A stretch of DNA of 64,000 nucleotides. It comes from Arthrobacter sp. HY1533 (GTDB taxonomy: Bacteria > Actinomycetota > Actinomycetes > Actinomycetales > Micrococcaceae). Shown here piece by piece: positions 7,673 through 16,395 of the stretch; positions within the stretch are counted from its first letter, which is position 1; the number at the start of each line of letters is the position of its first letter. Under the pieces are notes generated by a model that searched no databases, was not told where the DNA came from, and saw nothing but the letters and a program-made list of their open reading frames with translations. Where the stretch lies: positions 1-64,000 of the forward strand of contig NZ_JANKZF010000007.1 of NCBI RefSeq assembly GCF_027568515.1. Direction: 5' to 3'. The position numbers and the translations under genes were made by a program.

Positions 7673-8428
7673 CTACGCCGAGTACAGCGACTGGATTCCT
7701 GAATCGACCGACAACGAAACGCCGTTGGTTGAGCCGGCCAGGGGGTTGGCCAGGTAGACAATCGCGTCGGCTACTTCCTCCGCGGCCACGAGACGACCGT
7801 GGGGCTGGCGCGCCTCCAACCTGCGCCGCTCCTCCGCCGGATCCGCGGCCGCAGCCAGCAAGCGCCCGATCCAGGGAGTCTCGGTGGTGCCCGGGCACAC
7901 GGAGTTGAAGCGCACGCCGTCCTTGAGGTGGTCGGCGGCCATGGCGCGCGTCAGCGAGGTGATGGCACCCTTGCTGGCGCTGTACAAAGCACGGTTGGGG
8001 AAGCCCGTCACCGCCACGGCGGAGCCCATATTCACCACAACGGCCGGCTGGGACTCGATGAGGTGGGGCAGCACCGCGCGGGTGACGCGGACCGTGCCCA
8101 TGACGTTGATGTCCAGGACGCGCTGCCACTCGGAATCGTCGTTTTCGAGCACGGTGCCTGCGGCGCCGATGCCGGCGCCGTTCACCAGGATGTCGATCCG
8201 TCCCCAGCGTTCCAGCGTTGCCGCCACTGCCGCATCGATCGCGGCCTGGTCCGTGACGTCCACGCTGTGGCTGGCAACGGCGTCGGGCGCGTGAGGAATG
8301 GGCGTGAACTCGTCGCGGTCAAAAACCGCAACAAATGCGCCGTCGTCCACCAAACGTTCAACCGTGGCGCGGCCAATGCCCGATGCACCGCCGGTGACAA
8401 CTGCAACCTTGCCTGAAAACTTGCCCAT
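7673..8428 (-). CDS. SDR-family NAD(P)-dependent oxidoreductase
   Basis: A 251-aa classical short-chain dehydrogenase. The Rossmann motif TGGASGIG is at residues 12-19, NGAGIG near 85, catalytic Ser in NMGS and YxxxK as YSASK. The neighbours are a diketo-deoxy-sugar-acid type FAH hydrolase and a lactonase, so it most likely oxidises a sugar or a 2-keto-3-deoxy aldonate (inference). The next gene upstream (FAH hydrolase) is only 13 bp away, so they are co-transcribed. Its stop codon directly borders the REP array. Confidence 0.88.
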   Translation of the reverse strand: MGKFSGKVAVVTGGASGIGRATVERLVDDGAFVAVFDRDEFTPIPHAPDAVASHSVDVTDQAAIDAAVAATLERWGRIDILVNGAGIGAAGTVLENDDSEWQRVLDINVMGTVRVTRAVLPHLIESQPAVVVNMGSAVAVTGFPNRALYSASKGAITSLTRAMAADHLKDGVRFNSVCPGTTETPWIGRLLAAAADPAEERRRLEARQPHGRLVAAEEVADAIVYLANPLAGSTNGVSLSVDSGIQSLYSA

Positions 8429-8441
8429 GGGTCAGTCCTTC

Positions 8442-9287
8442 CTAGTTCGCTGCAACAACGCGCTGGCTCTGGCGACCGAGCTGCTCGATCTCCAGTTCCA
8501 TGACGTCGCCGGGCTGAAGGTACGGGAAGCGGCCGGACAGGGCAACGCCCTCGGGGGTGCCGGTCAGGACAACGTCGCCCGGCTCCAGGACCGTGAACTG
8601 GCTGAGGTCGCGGATGATCGTGGCCACGTCAAAGATCAGGTCCGAGGTGCGGGAGTCCTGGCGGTGCTCGCCGTTGATGCGGCACTGCAGGCGCAGGTCG
8701 GCAGGATCCACATGCTCCGCCGGCACCAGCGCCGGGCCCAGGGGCAGGAAGCCCGGGCCGCTCTTGCCCTTGGACCACTGGCCGCCGGAAATCTCCAGCT
8801 GCCACAGGCGCTCGGACAGGTCGTTGGCCACCGTGTACCCGGCAACGTAGTCCAGCGGGTCAACATCGGCGCCGAGCTGCCAGGCGTGCTTGCCGACGAT
8901 GACAGCCAGCTCCACCTCCCAGTCCAGCTTGGGCATGCCCGACGGCGCCACGAAGTCGTCGTCCGGGCCGGCCACGGTGTGGGAGGGCTTCATGAACATG
9001 ACAATGCGCTCCGGCGGCAGCGAACCACCCTCAAGTGCGTGGGCTGCGTAGTTCATGCCGATGCAGTAGATGGCGCCAGGCCGGGCAATGGGGGAGCCCA
9101 CGCGCAGCGAGGCCGCGTCCTCAATGACTGGCAGGGAGGCCAAGGCGTCGGTGACCGCCTGGACGGGGTTTCCGCCCAGGAAGGCGCCGTCAATGTCGGC
9201 CGTCAGCGGGCGGAGGTCGTAGGCGGTGCCGTCAACAACGGCCACGGGGATCTCGGAGCCAACGGGGCCGAGTCGTTTGAACTGCAT
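8442..9287 (-). CDS. Fumarylacetoacetate hydrolase-family protein, probable 2,4-diketo-3-deoxy-sugar-acid hydrolase
   Basis: A 281-aa protein with the C-terminal FAH catalytic domain from about residue 80. The metal ligands are seen as DWEVELAVIVG (near 120) and the FAH-type segment GTPEGVA near 245. The sequence LSERLWQLEISGGQWSKGKS resembles the enzymes hydrolysing 2,4-diketo-3-deoxy-L-fuconate or -rhamnonate (often labelled ureidoglycolate lyase). Start ATG 9287 is preceded by AAGGAG; the longer open frame upstream has no such site. With the SDR and lactonase it fits the non-phosphorylative deoxysugar route. Exact substrate not determinable. Confidence 0.85.
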   Translation of the reverse strand: MQFKRLGPVGSEIPVAVVDGTAYDLRPLTADIDGAFLGGNPVQAVTDALASLPVIEDAASLRVGSPIARPGAIYCIGMNYAAHALEGGSLPPERIVMFMKPSHTVAGPDDDFVAPSGMPKLDWEVELAVIVGKHAWQLGADVDPLDYVAGYTVANDLSERLWQLEISGGQWSKGKSGPGFLPLGPALVPAEHVDPADLRLQCRINGEHRQDSRTSDLIFDVATIIRDLSQFTVLEPGDVVLTGTPEGVALSGRFPYLQPGDVMELEIEQLGRQSQRVVAAN

Positions 9288-9379
9288 GGGGATTCTCCTT
9301 GGAATTACACAATGGTGGTGTAGCTGGGGGTCAAAAAGGGTGCACGTGTGGCAGGAAAGGGTGCTTTGGGGGCCTGTTT

Positions 9380-10330
9380 CTAGGGCAGCGGAACCCGGCT
9401 GAGGGTGACGGTGGAGACCAGGCTTTCGCCGCCGGCGATGGACACGCCGGTGCCGCCGCGGGTGTGCCCGCTGGCGCTTTCTCCCTCTCCAGGGATGACG
9501 TTCACGGGTTCCACGGCCATTGAGAATAGCCGCTTGAACCAGGGCCAGCCGGCACCCGCGTTCGCCTCCATCCACAGCCAGGCGTTCGGGTAGATTTCCC
9601 GGTCCCAGCCAAGGCGCATGCCAAATCCGTGGGTGGGGCTGGCAAAGGTCGCCGCCGCCTGGGCGTCCGGGAAATCGGTCAGTGCCCCGAACAGGCCCTG
9701 GCCGGAACCGGGTGCCGGAATCGCAAGACTGTTGGGAACAGGGCCTGCCGGCAATACCTCACCTGGGTGGCCACAGGAATCGGCGGCTGCCAGCGTTCCG
9801 GGGGCAACGGCGTCGGCCATGAACGTCCCGGCATCGACAGTGACGTAACTGTGCTCGTCCAGGAACGGCGTGCCGAAGGCTGGGTGCTGGCCCAGCCGGA
9901 AGCTGCACGCATCGGGGGACTGGCTCACCACCAAGTCCCGGACGGTGAGCTCGGCGCCGTCGAGGGTCACCGTGCGTTCAAGCAGCAGGGGAGCTGTGAA
10001 TAACTGGGTGGTCAGCACGGCCCGCGAAGAGGTTTGTTCCAGGACCTGCCACTGCGCCAGTGATGCCTCGCCGTGGTAGCCCTGCATGATTCCGTCGTGC
10101 AGCCGCGCGGGGCCGGCGTTGGGGACCATGAGCTGCCAGCCGCCGGGGTAGCCGTTGGTCCAGTTCACCATGGAGTCGCTGAACTGGCCGGGGCCGCTCG
10201 TGACCTGGCCGGTGGCGGACACTGCCAGTGTCTGGATGCCGGTGGCGAGGTCGGTGACGGCGACAATGTCTGCGCCGCGCTCGGGCGTAATGACAACTTC
10301 CAGCGCGCTGGAGCGAAGGGTGATGGGCAT
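9380..10330 (-). CDS. Aldose 1-epimerase-like (galactose mutarotase superfamily) protein
   Basis: A 316-aa beta-sandwich mutarotase-type protein, without signal peptide. Two His motifs, YHGEASLAQW (near residue 84) and GQHPAFG (near 150), match the two active-site histidines of aldose epimerases, and EANAGAGWPWFKR near 265 could supply the acid residue. It would interconvert anomers of the imported sugar so that the dehydrogenase receives the right form. It lies 3 bp after the SMP-30 gene in the same leftward operon. Confidence 0.8.
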   Translation of the reverse strand: MPITLRSSALEVVITPERGADIVAVTDLATGIQTLAVSATGQVTSGPGQFSDSMVNWTNGYPGGWQLMVPNAGPARLHDGIMQGYHGEASLAQWQVLEQTSSRAVLTTQLFTAPLLLERTVTLDGAELTVRDLVVSQSPDACSFRLGQHPAFGTPFLDEHSYVTVDAGTFMADAVAPGTLAAADSCGHPGEVLPAGPVPNSLAIPAPGSGQGLFGALTDFPDAQAAATFASPTHGFGMRLGWDREIYPNAWLWMEANAGAGWPWFKRLFSMAVEPVNVIPGEGESASGHTRGGTGVSIAGGESLVSTVTLSRVPLP

Positions 10331-10333
10331 GGT

Positions 10334-11197
10334 CTATCCCTCGAAATTCGGGACGGGCTGGCCGGAGGTGCCGTGGCCGTCCACCAGGAAAATGGAGCCG
10401 GCCAGCGGGTCGGTTTCAATGGATAGTCCGGCGGCTGCGGATGTCACCCAGAGCTGGTCCAGCTCCGGTCCCACAAAGGCGCAGGATGTTGGCTGGGCGG
10501 TGGGGATGGCAATGCTCTGCAGCAAGGCGCCGTCGGGCGAGATCTCGTGCAGTGCGGAGCCGGCGAATTCTGCCACCCACAGGTGGCCCCGGGCGTCGAC
10601 GGCCAGGCCATCCGGGTACCCGGAAAAGGTGCCGGGCGCCGTCAGGACCACGGGTTCCGGCGACAAGGTGGACGTGAGGGGGTCAAAGTCGAAGCGCAGG
10701 ATGGTGCGGTCCTGGGTCTCCACGAGGTAGAAAAACGTTCCGTCGGGGCTCCAGCCCAGGCCGTTGGGCTGGGTCAGCCCGGGCAAGACCAGGGTGGGCT
10801 CCCAGGAGGCGTCCAGCATCCACAGCCCGCCCGCCCCGGCGGCGAAGTCCATGGCGCAGCTGCCTGCCCAATAGTGGCCAGCGGGGTCCACCTTCGCATC
10901 GTTCATGCGGATGCCCTCCGGCAGGCAGTCGACGCGCTTGGTGATGTTGCCATCGCAATCCATCCCCACAAAGCCCGAGGTGACAGCGGCAACCACGCCG
11001 CCGCCTACACGTGGTGCGGCTGCGCCCACCATTTCCGGGTAGTCAATGCTGGTGGTTTCCCCGGTTTCCAGGTGCGTGTGGAAGACCTGCCCGCGGACAA
11101 TGTCCACCCAGAGAACGGATTCACTCGGGGCATGCCACACCGGGCCTTCGCCGCATTCGGGGCGGGCTGAAACGGCAACGCTGACGTTTTCTTGCAA
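10334..11197 (-). CDS. SMP-30/gluconolactonase-family lactonase
   Basis: A 287-aa six-bladed beta-propeller lactonase, which hydrolyses aldonolactones to aldonic acids with a divalent metal. Visible family motifs are ECGEGPVWH at the N-terminus (the metal-ligand Glu), EGIRMNDAKVDPAGHYWAGS, LTQPNGLGWSPDG and SGYPDGLAVDARGHLWVA. I chose TTG 11197 because GGAAGG lies just upstream and the family motif begins 12 residues later; a longer frame would run into the GntR gene. Product lactone from a sugar dehydrogenase is the likely substrate. Confidence 0.88.
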   Translation of the reverse strand: MQENVSVAVSARPECGEGPVWHAPSESVLWVDIVRGQVFHTHLETGETTSIDYPEMVGAAAPRVGGGVVAAVTSGFVGMDCDGNITKRVDCLPEGIRMNDAKVDPAGHYWAGSCAMDFAAGAGGLWMLDASWEPTLVLPGLTQPNGLGWSPDGTFFYLVETQDRTILRFDFDPLTSTLSPEPVVLTAPGTFSGYPDGLAVDARGHLWVAEFAGSALHEISPDGALLQSIAIPTAQPTSCAFVGPELDQLWVTSAAAGLSIETDPLAGSIFLVDGHGTSGQPVPNFEG

Positions 11198-11222
11198 GGC
11201 TTTCCTTCCGATGGCGCCCGGA

Positions 11223-11969
11223 TTAGGGGGCGAAGTAGCTGGGGTTCTCCGCGCGGTGCTTCTCCACCGTGACAAGAATGCGTGAGGCGTGCCGGTTGAT
11301 GACCTCCAGGCCGGCCTGTTCATCGCGGTTGCGCAGGGCGTCCACAATGTCCTGGTGCTCGTCCAGAAGTTCCGGGGCGGCGAGGGCGGAGGCAAGGTTG
11401 AGTCTGCGGAGCCGGTCCAGCTGCACCTTGGTGCCCCGGACCAGGTCCCACAGACGGGGCATGCCGGCCAGGATGAAGACGTTGGCGTGCAGCTGCTCGT
11501 CCGTGTCGAAGAAGGCGTCGGCGTCCTTTGCCTCGGCGGCCGCGCGGTTGGCGGTGGCCAGCCGCTGGATTTCTGTGGTGTCCGGCTGCCCGGTGGCGAT
11601 GGCCCGCTGGAACGCGCGGGTTTCCAGGGCGCTGCGGATGAACACCGCTTCCTCCACCTCATGCAGGGAAATGGGCGCAATGTGGCTGCCCACCTGCGGC
11701 ACCACCGTGATGAGCCCCAGATCCACCAGACGCGTGAACGCCTCCCGGACAGGGGAGCGGCTCACCTGCAGCCACGTGGCAATGCCCGGCTCGGAAATGG
11801 GCATCCCCGGCGGCAGCTGCAGGTTCCTGATCGACTCGCTCAGCTGCTCAAAGACGGCGTCGGAGATTCGGTAGCGCTTGCCGGGCTTGACCAGCGAGGG
11901 GAGGAGGGCAGGCGCGGGCAGGCCGGCGGACGGTGCTGCAGTGTCGGTGCTTTGCATGCTTGTCATCAT
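11223..11969 (-). CDS. GntR-family regulator, FCD subgroup (cluster A/B junction)
   Basis: A 248-aa regulator with an extended 30-residue N-terminal tail, a winged helix-turn-helix (ATWLQVSRSPVREAFTRLVD) and an FCD domain with DTDEQLHANVFILAG and C-terminal NRHASRIL. It is first in the leftward operon carrying lactonase, epimerase, FAH hydrolase and SDR, and divergent from the ribose-type ABC importer. An inverted repeat centred at 12009/12010 lies between the two, so it probably controls both directions. A second ATG five codons in could also be the start. It is more distant from the two tandem GntR copies than they are from each other. Confidence 0.88.
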   Translation of the reverse strand: MMTSMQSTDTAAPSAGLPAPALLPSLVKPGKRYRISDAVFEQLSESIRNLQLPPGMPISEPGIATWLQVSRSPVREAFTRLVDLGLITVVPQVGSHIAPISLHEVEEAVFIRSALETRAFQRAIATGQPDTTEIQRLATANRAAAEAKDADAFFDTDEQLHANVFILAGMPRLWDLVRGTKVQLDRLRRLNLASALAAPELLDEHQDIVDALRNRDEQAGLEVINRHASRILVTVEKHRAENPSYFAP

Positions 11970-11998
11970 TCCATCCTTTCACCCTGTTCAACTTGAAT

Positions 11999-12020
11999 AC
12001 TTGTGCACTAGTATACAAGT
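11999..12020. promoter_or_regulatory. GntR-type operator, 22-bp inverted repeat
   Basis: ACTTGTGCACT and AGTATACAAGT form an imperfect palindrome (9 of 11 positions pair) in the divergent gap between the GntR gene and the binding-protein gene. Size, symmetry and place fit a FadR/GntR operator acting on both promoters. Confidence 0.65.
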
Positions 12021-12072
12021 CGTTAGAGTGATTCGCAACGGTACAAAAGTGAATGTCAAAGGAGATATGACC

Positions 12073-13062
12073 ATGAAGCTGTCCAAGAACATCGCAGCGC
12101 TTGCCTGCGCGGCGGTGCTTGCCCTGACCCTTTCCTCGTGCAGCGGGGGCGCCGGCGCCGCAGGTGAAAGCGGCGGAAGCGGAGCCGGGGCGGGCAAGAA
12201 GATTGGCCTGATCATGCTGCAGGGCGACACCTACTTCCAGGGCATCCAGACCGGCCTGGAGGAAGCCGTCAAGGCCGACGGCGGCTCCGTCACCACGGGC
12301 CTGTCCAACAACGACCCCGCCACGGAAAACCAGGTGGCGCTGAACATGATCCAGGCCAAGATGGACGCCGTGCTGATCCAGCCCACAGCCGATGAGGCAT
12401 CGCTGGCCACCATGAAGGCCATCAAGGACGCCGGCATCACGCTCATTTGCTACGGCAACTGCGTGGGCGCCACGGCCGACCCCGCCAACGTTGACGGCGT
12501 GATCCAGTCCGACAACACCGCCCTGGGCACCGGAACGGGCGAGGCCGCCGCGAAGTACCTGAAGGAGAAGGTGGGCGACACCGTCAAGCTCGCCATCCTG
12601 AACTGCGACGTGGCCTCCGCCTGCAAGCTGCGCAAGACAGGCTTCCTGGACGCACTCAAGGCCGCCGGCATCAAGGTGGACGTGGTCACCGACCAGGAGG
12701 CCTACCTGACCGACAAGGCCACCCCCGTGGCCGAGAACATCCTCACCGCCAACCCCGACGTTGACGTGTTCTGGGCCTCGAACGACGGCGGCACCGCCGG
12801 CGCCGTGATCGGCACCAAGGGCTCCAAGAAGCCCGTCTTCGGCACCGACATCTCCACGCAGATCGCCGGCTTCATCCTCGAGGCCGACGGCAACCTGCAG
12901 GCCACCACGGGCCAGGACCCGGTGGGCACCGCCAAGGGAGCCTACGAAATGGCCAAGAAGGTCATGGCCGGCGAAAAGCTGGACAAGCACAGCGTTGAAC
13001 TGCCCGGCATTGTGTACGACCGCGCCAACCCGGAAACCACCAACAAGTTCCTGGGCAAGTAG
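12073..13062 (+). CDS. Ribose-type (CUT2) sugar ABC transporter substrate-binding lipoprotein
   Basis: A 329-aa periplasmic-binding-protein-like (RbsB/peripla_BP_4) protein. The signal peptide ends in the lipobox LSSC at about residue 22, so the protein is membrane-anchored. The mature part begins KIGLIMLQGDTYFQG, typical of the sugar-binding fold, and contains DVFWASNDGGTAGAV. AAAGGAG (12058-12064) is 8 bases before ATG 12073; an ATG six bases earlier is too close to it. The ATPase and permease follow on the same strand. The ligand is probably a sugar, sugar alcohol or sugar acid related to the enzymes downstream. Confidence 0.9.
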   Translation: MKLSKNIAALACAAVLALTLSSCSGGAGAAGESGGSGAGAGKKIGLIMLQGDTYFQGIQTGLEEAVKADGGSVTTGLSNNDPATENQVALNMIQAKMDAVLIQPTADEASLATMKAIKDAGITLICYGNCVGATADPANVDGVIQSDNTALGTGTGEAAAKYLKEKVGDTVKLAILNCDVASACKLRKTGFLDALKAAGIKVDVVTDQEAYLTDKATPVAENILTANPDVDVFWASNDGGTAGAVIGTKGSKKPVFGTDISTQIAGFILEADGNLQATTGQDPVGTAKGAYEMAKKVMAGEKLDKHSVELPGIVYDRANPETTNKFLGK

Positions 13063-13076
13063 CCACTTGAACCCGT

Positions 13077-13112
13077 GGTGCATGGCGGGCCCGCACGGGC
13101 CCGCCATGCACC
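13077..13112 (+). terminator. Perfect 16-bp stem-loop after the RbsB-like gene
   Basis: GGTGCATGGCGGGCCC (13077-13092) pairs perfectly with GGGCCCGCCATGCACC (13097-13112) around a GCAC loop. No T-run follows. As with the hairpin at 3866, it lies between an SBP gene and the rest of its transporter, so it may stabilise the SBP mRNA or cause partial termination. Confidence 0.7.
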
Positions 13113-13134
13113 GGAACCAAGGATGTGACGGGCA

Positions 13135-14634
13135 ATGAACCATGTAATTCTCAAGTGCCGGGGGCTGACCAAGCGTTTCGGCACTGTCACGGCACTGAAC
13201 GCCGTGGACTTTGAACTGCACCGCGGCGAGGTCCGCGCCCTGCTGGGCAAGAACGGTGCCGGCAAGTCCACCATCGTGAACCTCATCTCCGGATCGCTCA
13301 CGCCGGATGAAGGAACCATTGAACTGGACGGCCAGAAGGTCAGCTGGTCCGGCCCCCGGGCAGCGCAAGCCGGCGGGATCGCCGTCGTGCACCAGGAATT
13401 CTCCCTGGTGCCCGGGCTCAGCGTGGCAGAGAACATCACCCTTGGCCGCTGGCCCAAAAAGGGCGGCTTCGTGGACCAGTCCGAACTGAAGGCCATGGCG
13501 CGCAAGGCGCTGGCCCGGCTCGACGTGCCCATCCCGCTCACCGCCGAGGTGGGCCTGCTGCCGCTGGCAGACCAGCAGCTCGTGGAAATTGCCAAGGCGC
13601 TCGTGGACGAACCCCAGGTTCTCATCCTGGACGAGCCCACCAGCGCGCTCAACACCCACGAGGTCAACGCCCTGCTGGCGCTGATCCGCCGCCTGGCCGC
13701 AACCGGGATGTCCATCATTTACGTCTCGCACCGCATGAAGGAGATCCCGCTCGTGGCCGACAGCCTCACGGTGCTGCGCGATGGGCAGGAGATTGGTACG
13801 CACGACGTGGCCAACATCAGCTCCGACCAGGTGGCCGAGCTCATCAGCGGCGAGGACAAGAGCGCCAGCGACGTCACCAAGCGCGACCGCACTGCAGCCC
13901 CCGCGGTCCTGGAGGTCCGGGACATCAAGGTGCCGCACCGGCTGGGTGGCGTCTCCTTCTCCCTCCACGAGGGCGAGGTGCTGGGCATCGCCGGCCTGCT
14001 GGGCTCGGGACGCACGGAAATGCTCGAGACCATCTTCGGCCTGCGCGACGACGCCACGGGCGAGGTCCTCATCAAGGGGCAGGCCCAGCGCCGGCGCAGC
14101 CCGCGCAAGATGCTCAACCTGGGCGTCGCCTACACCTCCGAGGACCGCAAGGGCTCGGGCATCGTGCCGCTGCTGGGGATTGCGGAGAACCTGCTGCTCT
14201 CGGCCCGCGGCCGCGTGCTGCCCAAGTTCTGGCTGCGCTCGCGGGAGGAAGCCAAGATTGTGGACACCGTCATGAACTCCATGTCCGTCCGCGCCTCCTC
14301 GCCGCAGCAGGAGATCGGCACACTGTCCGGCGGAAACCAGCAAAAGGGCGTGATCGGACGGGCGCTCGCCGCCGGCATGCAGGTACTGCTGCTGGATGAA
14401 CCCACCCGGGGCGTTGATCTCCACGCGAAGGCCCAGATTTACGGGCTCATCCGCGAGCTCGCCGACTCCGGGGTGTCCTCGATCTTCGTCTCATCCGAAC
14501 TTGAAGAAATCGCAGAAGTCTGCGACCGCGTGCTCATCCTCCGCGACGGGCTCGTCCACGAAGAACTTATTGGTTCGCAGGGAACCGCCGAACGCATTCT
14601 GGCACTGGCCATGCGACAGGAGAACAACAAATGA
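13135..14634 (+). CDS. Sugar ABC transporter ATP-binding protein (RbsA/MglA-like, two NBDs)
   Basis: A 499-aa protein with two fused nucleotide-binding domains, as usual for CUT2 importers. The first domain has Walker A GKNGAGKST (about 40-48) and Walker B LILDEPTSAL. The second has a degenerate Walker A region GLLGSGRTE, signature SGGNQQKG and LLLDEPTRGVD. It energises the permease that follows by ATPase activity on the cytoplasmic face. Start ATG 13135 follows AAGG. The stop overlaps the permease start as ATGA. Confidence 0.93.
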   Translation: MNHVILKCRGLTKRFGTVTALNAVDFELHRGEVRALLGKNGAGKSTIVNLISGSLTPDEGTIELDGQKVSWSGPRAAQAGGIAVVHQEFSLVPGLSVAENITLGRWPKKGGFVDQSELKAMARKALARLDVPIPLTAEVGLLPLADQQLVEIAKALVDEPQVLILDEPTSALNTHEVNALLALIRRLAATGMSIIYVSHRMKEIPLVADSLTVLRDGQEIGTHDVANISSDQVAELISGEDKSASDVTKRDRTAAPAVLEVRDIKVPHRLGGVSFSLHEGEVLGIAGLLGSGRTEMLETIFGLRDDATGEVLIKGQAQRRRSPRKMLNLGVAYTSEDRKGSGIVPLLGIAENLLLSARGRVLPKFWLRSREEAKIVDTVMNSMSVRASSPQQEIGTLSGGNQQKGVIGRALAAGMQVLLLDEPTRGVDLHAKAQIYGLIRELADSGVSSIFVSSELEEIAEVCDRVLILRDGLVHEELIGSQGTAERILALAMRQENNK

Positions 14635-15641
14635 CCAACGCACTGAAAGACAGAAGCCTCGCCGCATCGCCGCGGGCCAGCTTCACCGAAACCCTGGGGC
14701 GGATCAAGAACTGGCAGAGCCTGGGCCTGCTCATTGTCCTGGTCCTGTTCTATGTGGCCCTCTCCCTGGCCTCGCCGCTGTTCCTGACGGTGGGCAACCA
14801 GCTGGCCATCCTGCAGAACGCCGCCTTCTTCGGCATCGTGGCCTTCGCCATGACCCTGGTGATTGTCTCGGGCGAGATCGACATTTCCGTGGGCTCCATG
14901 GCCGCGCTCTCCTCCTCCATGCTGGGCGTCCTGGTGGTCAAGCAGGGGGTGCCGTTCTTCGTAGCCGTCATCCTGGTCATGGTGGTCGCCGTGGCCTTCG
15001 GCGGACTCACAGGCGTGCTGCGCTCCTACTTCGGCGTGCCCACCTTCATCTCCACCCTGGCCCTGTTCCTGGCACTTCGCGGCCTGGCCCAGCTGCTGAC
15101 CAACAACTTCCCCATGCCGATCCCCAGTGAGGCGTTCTTCTACTGGGGCACCGGCAAGCTGTTCGGCACCATCCCCGTGGCCGCGGTCTACTTTGTCATC
15201 GCCGCGATCATCATTGGCGTCGTGGCCCAGAAGACCGTATTTGGCCGCTCCGTCTACGCCGTCGGCGGCAACGCCAAGGCCTCCACACTCTCCGGCATCC
15301 CCGTGCGCCGCGTCAAGATCGTTGTCATGATGATCTCCGCGCTCGCCGCCTCCGTGGCGGGCCTGCTGCAAAGCGCCCAACTTTCCTCCGGCAACAGCAC
15401 CATCGCCATGGGCCTTGAGTTCGACGCCATCGCCGCCAGCATCATCGGCGGCACAGTCCTCTCCGGCGGCAAGGGCACCATTGTTGGCACGCTCATCGGC
15501 GTGGTCTTCATTGCCGCCCTGCTCAACGGCATGGTCCTGCTCGGCGTGAACCCCTACGCGCAGCAGGTGGTCCGCGGCGCCGTGGTCCTCATCGCAGTCC
15601 TCGTCAACGTGTGGCGCACGCGCCGCGCACCCATCAGCTAA
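14631..15641 (+). CDS. Sugar ABC transporter permease (RbsC-like)
   Basis: A 336-aa inner-membrane permease of the BPD_transp_2 family with about ten hydrophobic segments. Family motifs are VIVSGEIDISVGSMAALSS (near residue 80), YAVGGNAKASTLSGIPV (near 205) and GGTVLSGGKGTIVGTLIG (near 278). It is translationally coupled to the ATPase gene by an ATGA overlap at 14631. It probably works as a homodimer or with the single copy present here. Confidence 0.92.
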   Translation: MTNALKDRSLAASPRASFTETLGRIKNWQSLGLLIVLVLFYVALSLASPLFLTVGNQLAILQNAAFFGIVAFAMTLVIVSGEIDISVGSMAALSSSMLGVLVVKQGVPFFVAVILVMVVAVAFGGLTGVLRSYFGVPTFISTLALFLALRGLAQLLTNNFPMPIPSEAFFYWGTGKLFGTIPVAAVYFVIAAIIIGVVAQKTVFGRSVYAVGGNAKASTLSGIPVRRVKIVVMMISALAASVAGLLQSAQLSSGNSTIAMGLEFDAIAASIIGGTVLSGGKGTIVGTLIGVVFIAALLNGMVLLGVNPYAQQVVRGAVVLIAVLVNVWRTRRAPIS

Positions 15642-15686
15642 ACCGTCCGCATTCCCATGGAAACAACAGCCACGAAAGGCCATCCC

Positions 15687-16349
15687 ATGACCTCCCGTAC
15701 CGATCCCGAACTCTTCGAGCTCATCAACACCAGGCTCAACACCTCCGTCATCGGCGACATCCTCGATGCCATGGGCCGCACCATCCAGTTCCTGCCGCCG
15801 GAGATCCGCCCCATGCGCCCGGGCATGCGCCTGGCCGGACGCGCCATGCCTTCCGTGGTCTCGGATGTGCACGGCCCCCAGAAGAAGCCCTTCGGCTACC
15901 TGACCGAGGCCCTGGACCAACTGCAGCCGGGCGAGGTCTACATTTCCCCGCGCATCGTCCAGCCCGTGGCAACGTGGGGCGAAATCCTCACCGCCACCTC
16001 CCAGCAGCGCGGTGCCGTCGGTGCCGTGGTTGACGGCTACTACCGAGACACCAAGCAGGTGCTCGACCGTAACTTCCCCGTGTTCGGTTGGGGTTGCTAC
16101 GGCCAGGACTCCTCGGTCCGCACAGTGGTGCGGGACTACCGGGTTCCCGTGCGGATTGGCGGGGTCCTGGTGACCCCGGGCGATCTCCTCATCGGCGACA
16201 TTGACGGTGTCCTGGTCCTGCCCAGGGAAGTTGAGGCCGAAGTCATCGAGGCGGCAGTTGCCAAGCTCTCCACGGAGAATGTGGTGTGCAAGGCAATTGA
16301 TGCGGGCATGAGCGCCACGGAGGCGTTTGCCCGCTTCGGCGTGCTGTAA
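15687..16349 (+). CDS. RraA-family protein, probable aldolase-like enzyme of sugar-acid catabolism
   Basis: A 220-aa protein of the RraA / HMG-aldolase-like superfamily (RNase regulator A fold). Members include 4-hydroxy-4-methyl-2-oxoglutarate aldolases and lyases acting on keto acids, besides the RNase E inhibitor. The conserved segment GAVVDGYYRDTKQVLDRNFPVF is split here as GAVVDGYYRDT and NFPVFGWG; the usual active-site Arg-Asp (RDT) is present. GDLLIGDIDGVLVLPRE is typical of the family. ATG 15687 follows GAAAGG; an ATG ten codons earlier lacks a ribosome site. In this operon an enzyme role, not RNase control, is the better reading. Confidence 0.82.
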   Translation: MTSRTDPELFELINTRLNTSVIGDILDAMGRTIQFLPPEIRPMRPGMRLAGRAMPSVVSDVHGPQKKPFGYLTEALDQLQPGEVYISPRIVQPVATWGEILTATSQQRGAVGAVVDGYYRDTKQVLDRNFPVFGWGCYGQDSSVRTVVRDYRVPVRIGGVLVTPGDLLIGDIDGVLVLPREVEAEVIEAAVAKLSTENVVCKAIDAGMSATEAFARFGVL

Positions 16350-16395
16350 ATACCACCCCCGCAAGATTCTGGACAGAGAAGGTAGTAGAACAAAG

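Noticed and set aside
8442-9575. Longer form of the FAH-family protein starting at 9575
   Set aside because: The extra N-terminus overlaps the epimerase gene end, has no domain, and AAGGAG marks ATG 9287 as the start.
11848-14424. Long minus-strand open frame of 858 codons
   Set aside because: It lies opposite the binding-protein and ATPase genes, has low-complexity Gly/Ala/Arg/His composition and no family motifs; it is a GC-rich antisense shadow.
15687-16349. RNase E inhibitor RraA
   Set aside because: The family name is shared, but the gene is embedded in a sugar catabolic operon, where an aldolase-like role is more likely.
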